From the NCBI GenBank assembly GCA_021030905.1, contig JAGFMI010000018.1:682001-746000 (forward strand): DNA of 64,000 nucleotides, written 5' to 3'. Positions within the stretch are counted from its first letter, which is position 1. Every line of letters starts with the position of its first letter. The notes beneath the pieces are model-generated. The model was not told the DNA's origin and searched no databases. It saw only the letters and a list, made by a program, of their open reading frames with translations. The DNA comes from Pyrenula massariospora (taxonomy: Eukaryota > Ascomycota > Eurotiomycetes > Pyrenulales > Pyrenulaceae). Shown here one piece after another: positions 12,185 to 24,000 of the stretch. Made by a program: the position numbers and the translations under genes.

Positions 12185-13600
12185 ATGCCCCTTGAAATCG
12201 TAATCGCCGGCGGCGGGATCGCAGGGTTCGCCACAGCGACAGCTCTCGCTCGAAAAGGACACGATGTGTTGGTTCTAGAACGACGCAAGGATGAATCCGA
12301 GGAAAGCGGCAGCGCAATTCAAGTCCAGCCCAATGGATTTAGGATCATTCGCAAATGGGGCCTTGATGGCGCACTTCGAAAGATTGCACATGATAACGAA
12401 AGATCTCTTCTGGTCGACGGCATATCTGGGGAGATGATTACAAGCATCGATTACGCCGGTCGAGATGGGGCTTGGTGGGGGCTGCGAAAGAACATGAGGA
12501 TTTTGTTCCAGCAGTCTGCATTGGATTCGGGCGCTAAGATCAAATTTGGACGGCGCATAGCGTCCGTTGATGATACGGGTTCTCGACCAGCTGTGCTACT
12601 TGAGAGTGGAGAGCGAGTCGAAGGTGATATTGTGATAGGTGCAGATGGTACACGGTCCCGGGTCAGGCGGAGTCTATTCCCTTCGCACAAACCTAAAGTT
12701 TACCCTTACTGCGCTTTTCAGGCTCGAGTACCGCTAACAACGATGATGAGAGATCCGGATATGGCGAAGCTCGCCAACGAACGTGGCGCTCAAATTTTCT
12801 TTGCACCAGAGAGAAGCACATTTGCGTCAATTATTCCATCAGCAGACGTATTCGATTTTCAGACCGGTGATCACAATTATCCACTTGACGTGGACCCAAA
12901 TCCTGAGGCATGGGCAGAGCCTTTCGCTGATATGACTTGGCTTCGGGAGCGCTTTAAAGATCATACTGTCCCGTTTCGAAAGGTACTCGACGCGGCGCAA
13001 TCTTGCTATAAGTGGCGTTTCGTCGAGATCAGCGGCCTTCCTTCGTGGAGCAGTCCCAGTTCCAGGATAATTCTGGTCGGTGACGCTGCACACGGGATGA
13101 CTCCATTTGCAGGCCAGGTAAGCTGACCCCTCTAGATGAAGAAAACTCGTAGCTTATGCCCAGGTCCAGGGTTTGTCGATGGGTGTAGAAGACGCATATG
13201 TCCTCTCGGAGCTGTTGTCCAATGCTGTTCCAGGATATGATATGCAAAGAGTCGCAAAGCTCTTTGAAAAGATCAGGCGGCCTCGATGTGAGCTGATGCA
13301 GCGTCTTGCAAAGGTCAATGGCAGGGCTTGGGGAGAGACGGACCCTAAGAAACAGCATTACCGGAATCAAGCTATGAAACGAGCACGTTCCCTCGATACG
13401 AGCAACGTGAAAGCAGATAGCCAGGCATCTTTCTTCTCGCCAGCATTCCAGAAATGGCTTGACGAATGGGATGCCCATGCTGAGGTAAGTCGAGGTCTCC
13501 AAAAAGTGCCAATTTGTCAGTCTCCATCGCTGATTTGTTGTAGATACATAAGGCGATTAGAGAAGAGGAGGGTCCTTTGACCTTGAGAGCGAATCTGTAA
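12185..13600 (+). CDS. FAD-dependent monooxygenase (group A, salicylate-hydroxylase-like)
   Basis: Three exons: 12185-13117, 13164-13484, 13544-13600 (436 aa), all phase 0. The last exon adds only 18 residues and its acceptor follows a T-rich tract (GATTTGTTGTAG). Seen: GGGIAGFATATAL at residues 9-21 for the ADP moiety, IGADGTRSR near 151 (DG motif) and VGDAAHGMTPFAGQ near 298-311, which ends exactly at intron 1. It lacks the C-terminal membrane segment of the 4718-6160 enzyme and is only distantly similar to it, so this is not a recent tandem duplicate. Expected to hydroxylate an aromatic substrate using NAD(P)H and O2; substrate unknown. Confidence 0.9.
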
Positions 13601-14091
13601 TTATTATAAAATAATTCGGTCTCAAAAGTGAGCAGAAATCCCGCCAGTCAATCTTCCCTGAGGTGAGCGTGCGATGAAGGTCAAGAATGATTCATTTTCT
13701 GATGAAAGGCATCTCGATAGCGCGCATGGATGTGATGACTCTTCTCAGGAATGGTGCACTTCCAACGCCGCTCTTTTGATGTTCTACTATGATGGTGAGT
13801 AGCCTCTGCTATCGACCTTTGTTTGCCTATCCAAAATCTATCATATCGAAGAAAAGCGAAACTTCGCTACTACTCCCACCACCAACTGAACATCACGTCG
13901 CTAACAAAGCTGGAAGATCTTCCAAATGCCGCATTTCGCTCCATACGCCGTCTATTATACAATACCTCGCTCAAAGACGCAGCCGCCGTAGCTTACACTC
14001 CACAACTTCACGCTGCGATAAAGACTTCCCAACAAGCCTTCCCAGTCTGACCTCCGCCTCCCATCCTACCGCCGCTCATCACCATCCCCCT
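13601..14091. other. Convergent intergenic region
   Basis: 3' flanks of the monooxygenase and of the tubby-like gene. Short frames only. Confidence 0.55.
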
Positions 14092-14966
14092 TCAGCTCGC
14101 CGCCGCCGCCGCCGCACCCGCCGCACCAGCATTCATGTGCAAAATCGTATACTGCACCACCGCCAGCCCCGCCACGACAACCTCATCCACAAACTCCCTT
14201 GGATCCGCCTTCAAATCCGTCTGTGGGGGTGGCGCAAAAATCTCCATCTTCCCAACCCTCGTCATACTCCACTTCCTCGTAAATGTGAACCTCGCGAGGC
14301 ACGTCCCGTCCTCGGTCTCGCACGCCAAGCTACAGCCCAACGACTTATACCGCCAAAACAGCGGAGCGTTGTGGAGGGAGGGGGACGGATAGATGAAGTG
14401 GTAGTGCCAGCAGCCTTTGCCGCTGAGGGTGAAGGGCGTGGGGCCGCGGGAGGGGGAGGTGAGGGTGAGGTCGAGTTTGGGGCGGACGAAGCCGCGGCAG
14501 GAGGCGGTGGCGAGGTCGGCGTTGGTGGAGGATTTGATGGCCAGGTGGGGTTTGGAGAGGTGGGTTGTGGCGGTGTAGAGGGGAGTGAGTTCTGAGAAGG
14601 AGGGGTCGAGGACTTGGATGGTTTTGGCTTTGAGGTTTGTGTAGGATATTTGGAGGGTGTTGGTGGGGTTTTGGATGTGGTGGGGTTGTGGTGGGTAGAG
14701 AGGATGGAATGAGGATTGAATGGGGTTGTCGTTTGCGGCGGGATAGGATGGTGGAGGAGAGGGGTCCTGTGGGAGGAAGTTTCGAAGGTTAGTTGCATGG
14801 CTCCTGGGAGAGGGATGGGAAACCGAGGAAGACGTGTCTGAGGCAGCCTTGATGCTGAGAGCTATCAGGAATGACTTACTAAAGGGAGTTCGTTTTGTGA
14901 ATCGCTATCCTTGAGCTCTTTTCTAGGGTCTCCGGTTTTGGGATCTGGCAGGTATTTCACGTCCAT
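14092..14966 (-). CDS. Conserved fungal protein, possibly a tubby/LURP-like beta-barrel fold
   Basis: Two exons, 14966-14880 and 14766-14092 (253 aa); the phase-0 intron starts GTAAGT and ends CCCACAG. The N-terminal 45 residues are polar and Pro-rich (DPSPPPSYP), followed by alternating strand-like segments: QISYTNLKAKTIQVLD, HLAIKSST, LDLTLTSPS, FTLSGKGCWHYHFIYP, CLARFTFTRKWSM and VGKMEIFAPP. It ends in a hydrophobic helix (EVVVAGLAVVQYTILHMN) and an Ala-rich tail. Alternating strands closed by one buried C-terminal helix resemble the tubby-C/LURP-one barrel, but that assignment is from the pattern alone. Function unknown. The other frames read on this segment are artefacts of its extreme C/G content. 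Confidence 0.75.
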
Positions 14967-16626
14967 TGTGATATGGAGAGATGCCTAGGAGGATCCGATC
15001 AAAATAGTTATATGTTGGAAACGAGACCTTCCAGCCTGCTTTTATTTCAAAATGTCAATTCTTTCCTCTTCGCTCAAATTATTGCTTTAGACATCAACCT
15101 CTATTTAATCAAGACGACATTATTCTCCATCCCACAACAGGCACCCCCCTACTTGTTATATCCATTGGCCCCTTCTCCCCCTCGACTGAAGATACGAGGC
15201 TGCGCTCTGGGGCTTACACCACACCCAGACACCACCTGCGTCATAATAGCGGGCGGTCACTTGCCCGATCCGGTCGCACGCGGCGCTCCGCTGACTTCTG
15301 CCAAGGCTGCCCCGGTGGCGCCGTGGGACCCCTAACAGCCAGCCGCAGCACGCTGTTTCTGGGGAGAGACTTGGTTTCTGCTTGATCGAAATTATTAGGG
15401 GGTGTCTTTGCCACTATGAGGCTTGATGGTACTTGTTTATGAACTACGTGCGATGTTAAGTATGAGACCTTTGGATGGATACTCGTTTTGATTATTGGGA
15501 CGTCTGACGAGTAAAAGGTTTGTTACTGAATATGAAGGCTTTTGAATTGTATTAGAGGCGTCTTCCTACCCCGTACAGGCTTAGCGATATCAGCTGGAAG
15601 ATAAGCGGATTCATGTGAGGAGTACATCGCTGGGGAATGCTACGTGGCAGCGGAGTGGACCGAGCCAACGTTTTCCGCTCCGACTTTTACTTACCATGGA
15701 TTTATTCCCACCGTGTGAAGCTGCTCGATGAGTTCCCTCCGCCCACAACGATCCGGCGGCGAGTCTCGATAAAGGCGAATAGTCTCGCCATCGTCCTCAG
15801 GGTCTCAACCGTTGGGGACGGTGTCACATCAGGCGTGTCAAGTATTGAACAGTTGAGGGAGGTAATGGATGTTGTTGAAAGTGGTGGGCTGTTGGTGCAC
15901 CTGTTAGACTCTACCTAGAAAATCTGGGAAGGGATACAAGTAGGTTCGAGGACATAGTGGCACGCGAATTTCTTAGTCGACAACCTGAATCGGGCTATCC
16001 ACCCTTTTAAAGTCATAGCTTCAAAATGCAATACCAAGATCAAGAAAGGGTAGCTTTAATGATGCTCGTGGTACTGATCGGGCACCTCTATCGCTGCGCT
16101 GAACAATAGACCATACATAATTAACATCAGAGAATTGGCTTTTGAAATGCTGGCGCGAGACAGTCTTTGAGAACTCTATGTATTGCGGCATTCCTGTATA
16201 CTCTGGAGCTAACAGAATGAGCTCGTATCGCTTTTTGAGATTTGGCCAGCATTTCTCTCTTCCGCCTGACAAAAAGTCTCATCTGAATTTTCCCCTCGAG
16301 TTCTCCCCCAACGTCGTGGATTTGTGAGCACCAAGGTCCAGCTGTACGGTTCTGCTGAGTTTCGAGCCACTGACAGTAGAGTCCCACAATTTCAATCTTG
16401 ATAGAGTACGGTCCGATCACCGTCAATAATTTCTAGGGATCGCTTATCATATGCTCCAAAGATCGCTTCTTATTTGGGTTCGGCTAGCCAGTGTTATGGT
16501 GTAGCGCTATGATACGCCGTGGAAATTATGTATGTACGCGAGCTCGCGGCCTGATAACGTCGAAATGTGCCTAAGTGGGAATTCGTGTCGTTCACATAAT
16601 CGGCCGATATTGAAAAGCCAGTTCTT
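14967..16626. other. Intergenic region
   Basis: The left end is the promoter of the tubby-like gene, the right end the 3' flank of AMP deaminase. 15120-15330 is C-rich; the rest is ordinary. No motif-bearing frame. Confidence 0.55.
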
Positions 16627-19600
16627 TCAATCAGTATCGTCGATTGCCGACGCCTCGTTGATGGCAAATTCTTCCGACTGCGCCAATCTTCCCATTGCCG
16701 AAGTGACGCTGGCTTCGGCTGCAGATTCCGAACTAAGCGTGTTTCTGCGTGCACCTTCTCTCCTATGCTGCTCGTGCATGAGTCCTGGTATCATCCTCAG
16801 TTCCCTCGTCCCAGTTATATGAGCGTATCCGCCATCATGGGCAGATGCATGCAGCATCGCGGCAGACATGGAATGCTTGCGGTCTGTAGGGGATCGATTG
16901 GTTAAATTCTCGAGCTCTCCACTGGGCCGAGATTTTGGATCGCTGGTGCTTGGACGTCGTGTTGCGCCTAATAGTGAAGTATTGGCATAGTAAGAGTTGG
17001 GAGATGAGATCTTGTCCTCAAGGCCAGCGACGTTTATCTGGGCGACTGCTCCGACTGGATCACAACGCTGGAGATGGCTTTCATCCCAGGTGAATCTCGC
17101 AATGAAAGCGTGTTCTGCCCGAAGAGTTTCATGTCGAAACGCCTCCCGTAGGTTAGGGATATTGCATTTAGTAACGTCATTTCCGAGTGGACCAGGAAGA
17201 TAGCACAATTTACCAAGCCATCGCTGTTTCAGAGAAAGTTCAAATCCGCTTTGGTCAACCGAATGCTTGGCAAGCTCACACATATCGACAGGGCTAAATT
17301 TGTAAATCTGAGCGGCCACTGAATACTCTTCAATGAGTGGTTCTTTTGTAAAGGCAAATTGGAGCGGATCGTCGGTTGACAGAGACACGTTCATGCCTTT
17401 GCGGAAATAGTTGACAAACGGATTCCGATCATACGTGAGGAATAAAGCATTGTTGCTCAACGGTGACATGGCTATCCCAATTTGCTCAAGGTAAAACACA
17501 TATTGTAAAATTGGCATCTTCCGTAGCGTAATACCGTGACTGATGCTGTGGCAGCATAGCATTGCCGATATGAGGTGGTCGGGGTCTCCAGCCTCTCCAC
17601 AATGTGGACGCAGTAAGAACGTGTTAAAACCGCGACGCTTCCGAAAAGCGTTCAACGAGGTCATGTTTGCAAACAAGTAATAGATCCAGTAACTATAAGG
17701 AGGATTTTCTTTTGTCTTCCAACGCCTTGGAGTCTCGAACTTTCTCACAAATCGTCGCTCGACTTTACTCTCGTCATCGACGCTATCAAATCCAATGACG
17801 CGATGTAGGAAGATATGTAATTTCGGGTGACTTCGGGGATCTCTCGTTACTTCGAACAGAGGCTGGAAAATGTTTGAGACCACATCCTCAAAGGTGTCGA
17901 CTGCGTTGGTGGTCTTGAACATGCTATACAATCGGGGAACCTATGAGCCTTGTAAGATTCTCTATCGTCCATTGGAATTCTGGTTAAGAAGGGAAGAATC
18001 ACCTGGATCAACCATCGAACATTGGGTGATATGAGTTTGTTGTCGATGACCCAGGCAGCTAGCTTATCCCATTCACCAATATTTCGACCATAGATAGAAA
18101 TCCGCCACTCAACCATCTGGTATTTGCTTGACTCTAGGTCAGAGATGACCTCTCGAGTAATCTCAGCCAGATAACGTCCTCTGATGTAGTTGTCTGTCTT
18201 GAGAAATATCTCCCGAAGCCGGGACTGACCAACTGGGTTGTATTTGAGATTAAATTTGTCAAATCGGTGAAAGGAATCTGTATGAGCCTGGACGAGCGAT
18301 TAGAAACCAATGCGGAGTATAGGCTGGGGAAGGGAAGACGAATTAAAGATTGAGAAATAGATTGTAAGAAATACAATTGAGGCGAAAAGCAGAGTCGCGT
18401 GTCAATGGGATTTATAGGGATTGGATACTTGGATCAATGCGTGTAACTGAAGACCTACATGCATATCTAAGGTGTCGATGCTCAGATCATACGCTGTCAG
18501 ATTAATGCTCTCAAACACCTCTTTTAGGGTCAATTCCTTTCCATCCCTACAAAGAACTACCTCATCCGGTGATTTCTTCATTTTGCTCTTGATAAACCGT
18601 AAAAGATGCTTTTGATTCATACAAGCTGAGTGATGGACATGAGTGTCGACTTTTCGAACATTGTAAAAATCTCGGTGTGGTACTTTCTTAGTCTCTGCGA
18701 CCTCCTCGTATTCGTTCAGTAGCACGTAGAGATTGTAGCGTCCCTCTAGATACTGCAACCGACGGTACGCAAAGCTCTTGGCCGGGCCATCAACCACAAT
18801 AGCGTGAATATCTTCGATGGCTATGTAATATTCTCGCAGATTCGGGACGTCAATGATAGGCTGTTTTTGAGCATTCCTTACTTCTTTGGACGTTAATCCG
18901 TCCTGCAGCGGATGAAGACGCGCTTTGGATTCCTTAGTCCCCTCATAGACTTGATACACCCCTTCATCATCTATGTGGAAGTCGTAATCACACCTGGACG
19001 GAATCTGGACCTCAGACATATGGAAATCCTCCCCAATAGCCTGACCAGGCTTCCTTCTTTTACGAAGTGGGGATGCAGGTACCTTTGGGGGTTGCTTGTC
19101 TTGGTCGTCATTATTTTCGTCGGCTACTGGCCGAGCCTTATCTTCGGTCCAGACTGGTTCTGGAGGAGGTGGATATATTTCCCAAGATTCATCATCTTTA
19201 GGGTTGTCTCCAGGGTACTGTAAGGAGATGGAAAGAAACTTGCGGCGTAGGTCAAGGAGCGATTTGATTTTGGCACAAATAGCACCTATCTCGGCATTGA
19301 TGCTAGCCTCATTCGAAGCAAAACCTCCAGCACCCGTACCTATACCTATGCCAGCACCAGCTCCATGAACACCTTCTTTTGCGAGCAGACTATCTTTGTA
19401 TTCGTGTGGAAGATTTGGATGTCTTGCGTGACTTCTGGCTTCTTCATCTGCTACTAGGAACGGATCACTTATATTGAGCTTCGGAAATGGCTCATGGCGA
19501 GGTAAAGGGCTCTGAGGTTTGGCGGAGCTCATTGGACTCCTATTGCTTGCTCGCGATGCCAAACTTGTGGCCCTGTTTAGTCCAGAAACAGTGCCGTCGC

Positions 19601-19949
19601 TTTCGAGAAACGTTGGGAGAGTTGCAGATTTTGCCAGCATTAGAGGGCTTCCAGCTTTTGATTCACTCTCAAGGCGATGTCGCTGATATATCAACTTTGC
19701 GTCTGCATGACTGTCATATTTTTCGGCTGCGTAATCGTAGAAGGGTGTTCGGTGGTAGTTTGACTCGTCCGAGGACGGAGGCTCGCGTGTTTGATCATGG
19801 TGTCCATCAGGTTCGAAATGAAGACTCTCTTCATCACCATTTGCAGTGCTTGTTCTCCTCAGTCGACCATCATCTAAGTTTTCATCTCCATCAGTGTCGT
19901 AGAATGTTTGGGCTACTTCGGGACGGTTTGTGGGCGCACGGCCGTCCAT
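16627..19949 (-). CDS. AMD1: AMP deaminase
   Basis: Three exons in transcription order: 19949-18459, 18287-18003, 17940-16627 (1029 aa), phase-0 joins; an in-frame stop lies shortly upstream of the ATG. It converts AMP to IMP and ammonia in the cytosol, setting the adenylate pool and feeding the purine nucleotide cycle. Seen: a long variable, Ser- and acid-rich regulatory N-terminus (residues 1 to about 380), then the metal-binding THVHH at about 436-440, [12 protein letters not shown] near 703-714, and the near-invariant [18 protein letters not shown] near 776-793, which carries the catalytic Asp pair. The C-terminal roughly 180 residues after the catalytic domain are Ser/Arg-rich and probably disordered. 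Length agrees with other fungal AMP deaminases. Intron 1 (171 bp) is the longest of the two. Confidence 0.95.
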
Positions 19950-21045
19950 ACTGGATGCTTTGCAAGATCACAGGGCAGGCTCGAAGAGGTTTGACAGGCG
20001 CGGGAGTCACATTTGCAGCCTGAATGTGGGACCTGGTCTGTGAGACTCCACAGGAGGGCAAAACGCTGCGAGGTACAACCAAGGGAAAATGCAAGACGCC
20101 AACAAAGGGGCGCGAATGCTGGCCACTCACAAATCCATTCATGTGTTCGGTGAGAAGAGGTGTCACAGAGCTCCTCCCATTCCGACGCCCAATAGAGCGA
20201 ACTTGAGCATTCTGCTGAGTAGACAGAAAAGATGATTAAGGAGGAAGAGCTTCTCCAGCTTCGACCCCTTCACGTAGCATCTGATTGGGTGATTTGCTTT
20301 TCTTCCATTGGGTTACTGAATTTTTTCCTACAAGGCCAAGGTGCAGAAATCACTGCCGATGATTATCCGCGCCCCTACAGTGATGGCTAGCAGCCATTTC
20401 GAAAGCGACCACCTTTAGGCATCCCTTGCTACGACTTAATATCCAACTGATTTCTAACCCCACAGATTGATCGCTCGCGGTGGGGGGCTTTTCTACAGCA
20501 TTGTGGGACTACGACATTGAAATACCTTTCAAGCCCTCCCTTTTCAGGGTTGGATAGATTGAGGATAACGGATAGTGAAACTTGGCCTATGTCGAACGTC
20601 AGAGCCGGTACAGCGCATCAAACCGTACGTTTCAAATGACTTGAAAACCGTTCATCATCGTGAAAGCCAGCGTGAGATCTCTCATGCTCCCAGCAGATAT
20701 CCCTAGCCAAGACCCGAAAGACAAAAGAAATATCAGGCACTTGAAAGTGGAAGAGACTTAGAAAAGCAGGGTAGGGGCGCTAGCGCTTGCACCTATAATG
20801 AAATGATCAAGAAACTCTGTCTAGGCCCCTAAAATTACCCGCCCTGGGTCCATATGCAGGAATAAAAAACGCGAACAAATAGTAGAGACACTGAAGGAAG
20901 TCGCCATGATTGGCGAAAGCCTCAACGAAGTTACTCAACGGTACTACCTCGTCGTAGTTGACGTCTTTCTGCCAAATGTCAAAGATTAGAACCTTTAAGA
21001 TTGAAGACAGCTTCTGTTCATCAATCAACATCGGGGTCTTGTGAC
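19950..21045. other. Intergenic region upstream of AMP deaminase
   Basis: Promoter and 5' leader of AMP deaminase on the left, 3' flank of the F-box/zinc-finger gene on the right. Nothing else recognised. Confidence 0.6.
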
Positions 21046-24000
21046 TTAGACGTAGCGTATCCGAGGAGCAGGCGCGTAAGGGTCGTGTCGATCAGGCGGG
21101 GGTGGAGCTCGGGTGTAGAGCTGCCCGTTGTGCTCAAATACTTGCTCTCGACGATATTCTCTGTCGTAGTCACGATACGTGTCACCTATGCCACCCTGAA
21201 CAGGACGCTCCATGTAATATCGCCCAGGAGTCGGGGTCTCTCGAGCGGCGATTCGAACATATTCCACTGGCGGCTCTCCGTATCTGGGATCTTCGACGTA
21301 TTGGTATTGACGATTAGCAGGTAGACGAGTGACAGGCTGGTTTTCATGCATAGCAAAATCGTCCCGTGAATCAGCTGGAGGATGCGAGGGGAAATTGTGC
21401 CTTTGATAGTGTGCAGGGGGTGGGCTGCGCTCTCGATAGTATATAGTTGCTGCATGGGAGGACTCGACGGCTCGAGGAGACATCGACCTGGGCCTTTCCG
21501 AGGTATGACGCTGAGTAGTATATCGGTCGAAACGACTGTCAGGTCGACGTGAAACAGCTTCTACAAGTACGTGTGAGTCATGATAAGAAGGCTCGACTCG
21601 AGAATAGCGAAAATCGTCTCCTTCTCGAGAGGCGTTGCTGGTAATATGACGATGTCCAGAGATTTGCGCCCGGTCGTCGTATCTTAGCTGGCCTCCTTGA
21701 CGATCTCTTTCCCCGGACACAGAATCAGATCTATTTGGCAACCAGTGTTGGCTACTCGAAACAGCTCGATCCCCTCGACCTGCCTCACCATGAGATCTAT
21801 ACTCCTCGCGCTCATCGTTCGGGTCAAAATTGTTGAGAAAATGTTCAGCAGCGCTTATCGATTCTGGCTGATTAGGTACTTGTGACGTTGAACGGCTATT
21901 TGCAAAATTCTGCTTCATGGCTCGTTCGTTATGTAGCGATGCGCTGCCCGATCGACCCACTTGAGCATCTCCCGGTACTATGGAATGCAGAAGCCGGGGC
22001 GACTCTACTTTTTGACCTAGTGTGGGTTTTTGCTCAATGGAAGATTGACCTTCGAGTTCACGTTGACCAGGATTTGTAGCCGAGTTCTGTGAAGGAGACT
22101 GCTTATATCGAGAACGCGGATGTTCAATACGACCGTATTGATCTCGAGGCGGCTCGATATAAGCCGGCCGGTGTGGATCATATTCATCATCCTTAGCTGG
22201 CTCAGCGGGTTCTGCTGAATTGTGGGTCGGTGATTCGATGAATTTAGGGAAATTGTCCACCGCAACTTCAATGCCGTTAACACGAGTCTGGCTGGCCTGC
22301 GGATCTCCTTGAATCGCTGGGGAGTATGATACCTGCGGCGTACTCGAGCCGTTTGTGGCACCTAATGCTCCATGCAATTGTGTTGGTAGGATAGGCGTAG
22401 AAGCTGTCACGGCTACAGGACTCTCAATCTTAGGTAGAGGGTTGGCAAAAACACCCGGAATCACCGCAGCAATCAGACTGAGCTTAGTGTTGGTCATTCC
22501 TAGTGCACTGACAAGTTCTTTGATGACGCCTGCATCAGGCAGCTGAACCATATCAAATTTCCAATCCAAGCGTGGCGGCTCAATGCCAGTTTGTGGAACG
22601 ATTTGCAGGCGATTTTGTTCGACATGGACTGACTGAAAATGCGCAAGTAAGGCCGGCAACGTGTGCAGCTTCGTTTCATTTGGTTGACCATTAGGGCGAG
22701 GGACTGAATCGAAGCCACTGTTGGTCATAAAACACGCCTTGCAAGTCAAATCGCTCAAATTTCGAATCGGTTTCATCTGTGAACTGCTGTTGAGACCTTC
22801 GGTGAAAAGAGCAAGATTTGGCTCATTCGTGAATCTGTCTTTGAAGCGCAGTACTACGTGATTGATGATAACGTGAATGCGAACACTGCTTTGAAGATTT
22901 TGAATACCAGACGTGCCATCCCAGACCTCCCGGGCGTTTCGAGCAAGCTCCTCAAGCTGAACTTGATAGATGCCTAGTGGCTGGCCAGGAGCGCTAAGTC
23001 CAGACTGTCCACCAAAACCTGCCGCGGGCATTTGAGGTCTCGAATACTGCGGAGGATGAGATGGACCATTTGCCCGTGAAGGGTAAGACTGGGGGTACGC
23101 ATACGATGGGTTCGACCGTGGATCGGTGGAAAACCCGGGTGATTGTGCGTAAGGCGAGAATGGTTGATAAACTGGCTGGCTGGGCTGATATGGAGCGTAG
23201 CGCGGGTCATGTGTAAAAGACGGATTCCTATAGTCCGCTGGGGGGGACCCAGCAAATTGGTAGCTAGCCCCCTGATTTGGCATCTGGAATGCAGCTGAAG
23301 CCGGAGACTCTGCCCGATACGCCGCGGACTGCTGGCCGTAATGAGAGGCGGCATATTGTGAATGGTCATGTGGATAAGGAGAGGGTTGAGGGTAGCTCGA
23401 TTGTAGGTCTCCAGGGTACTGATGCTGGTCGTATGTTTGTTGGGTACTGGAGAGATGGGGAACTGGAAGCGCGCTCGCTGATAGACCTGTTGTCGATTCC
23501 CCACCGATGCCAAATGGTGCACCATAGTTACCTCTCGAGGGAGTTGGATTGGGATTAAATGGCGGCGTTTCTGGCCATTCAGCACGCCACCAGACCACGA
23601 TTGTTCCAGAGCTGAGACTGCTGGTATGTTTCGCTGCATAATGCTGCACCACGCCTTCAAATCCATACCATTTTGCTGTGGTATCGCATCCATTGCAGAG
23701 GAAAATTTCTTTCTGATGCGGCTCTGTATGTGGTCTGACTTTTGCGTCAAACACCGATTTCATGTTTTCAAGTATGAGAGACCGAGTAGGGGCGGCATTA
23801 GGCGGATCTTGGCGGGGTTGGCGACCAGCTGCAAGTAGCGCTGCATCTTCTTGCTGTTGAACATAGTAGAATCTCTCCCTCACGTACGTGAGAACGTCCG
23901 CGGCGAATTTGGGACAGAGATCCTTGGTCACCGCACCTCCGCCGCGCCATTGGTTCTGGATAATTTCATCGGCATATATATTCACCTTTTCTCGGACAGG

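Noticed and set aside
1-14000. Calling 0-14 kb a secondary-metabolite cluster
   Set aside because: No polyketide, peptide or terpene backbone enzyme and no transporter or cluster regulator is present in the window.
13789-14595. 268-aa plus-strand frame opposite the tubby-like gene
   Set aside because: It is a shadow of the C/G-skewed minus-strand exon: low-complexity Arg/His/Gly residues and no motif. The minus-strand reading gives organised strands and a good intron.
14262-14798. 178-aa Pro/Thr/Ser-rich minus-strand frame
   Set aside because: An out-of-frame reading of the tubby-like exon; composition results from C-rich codons.
22974-23750. 258-aa minus-strand frame inside the F-box/zinc-finger gene
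   Set aside because: A different frame of the Gln/Pro/Tyr-rich part of a long supported exon, with no motif.
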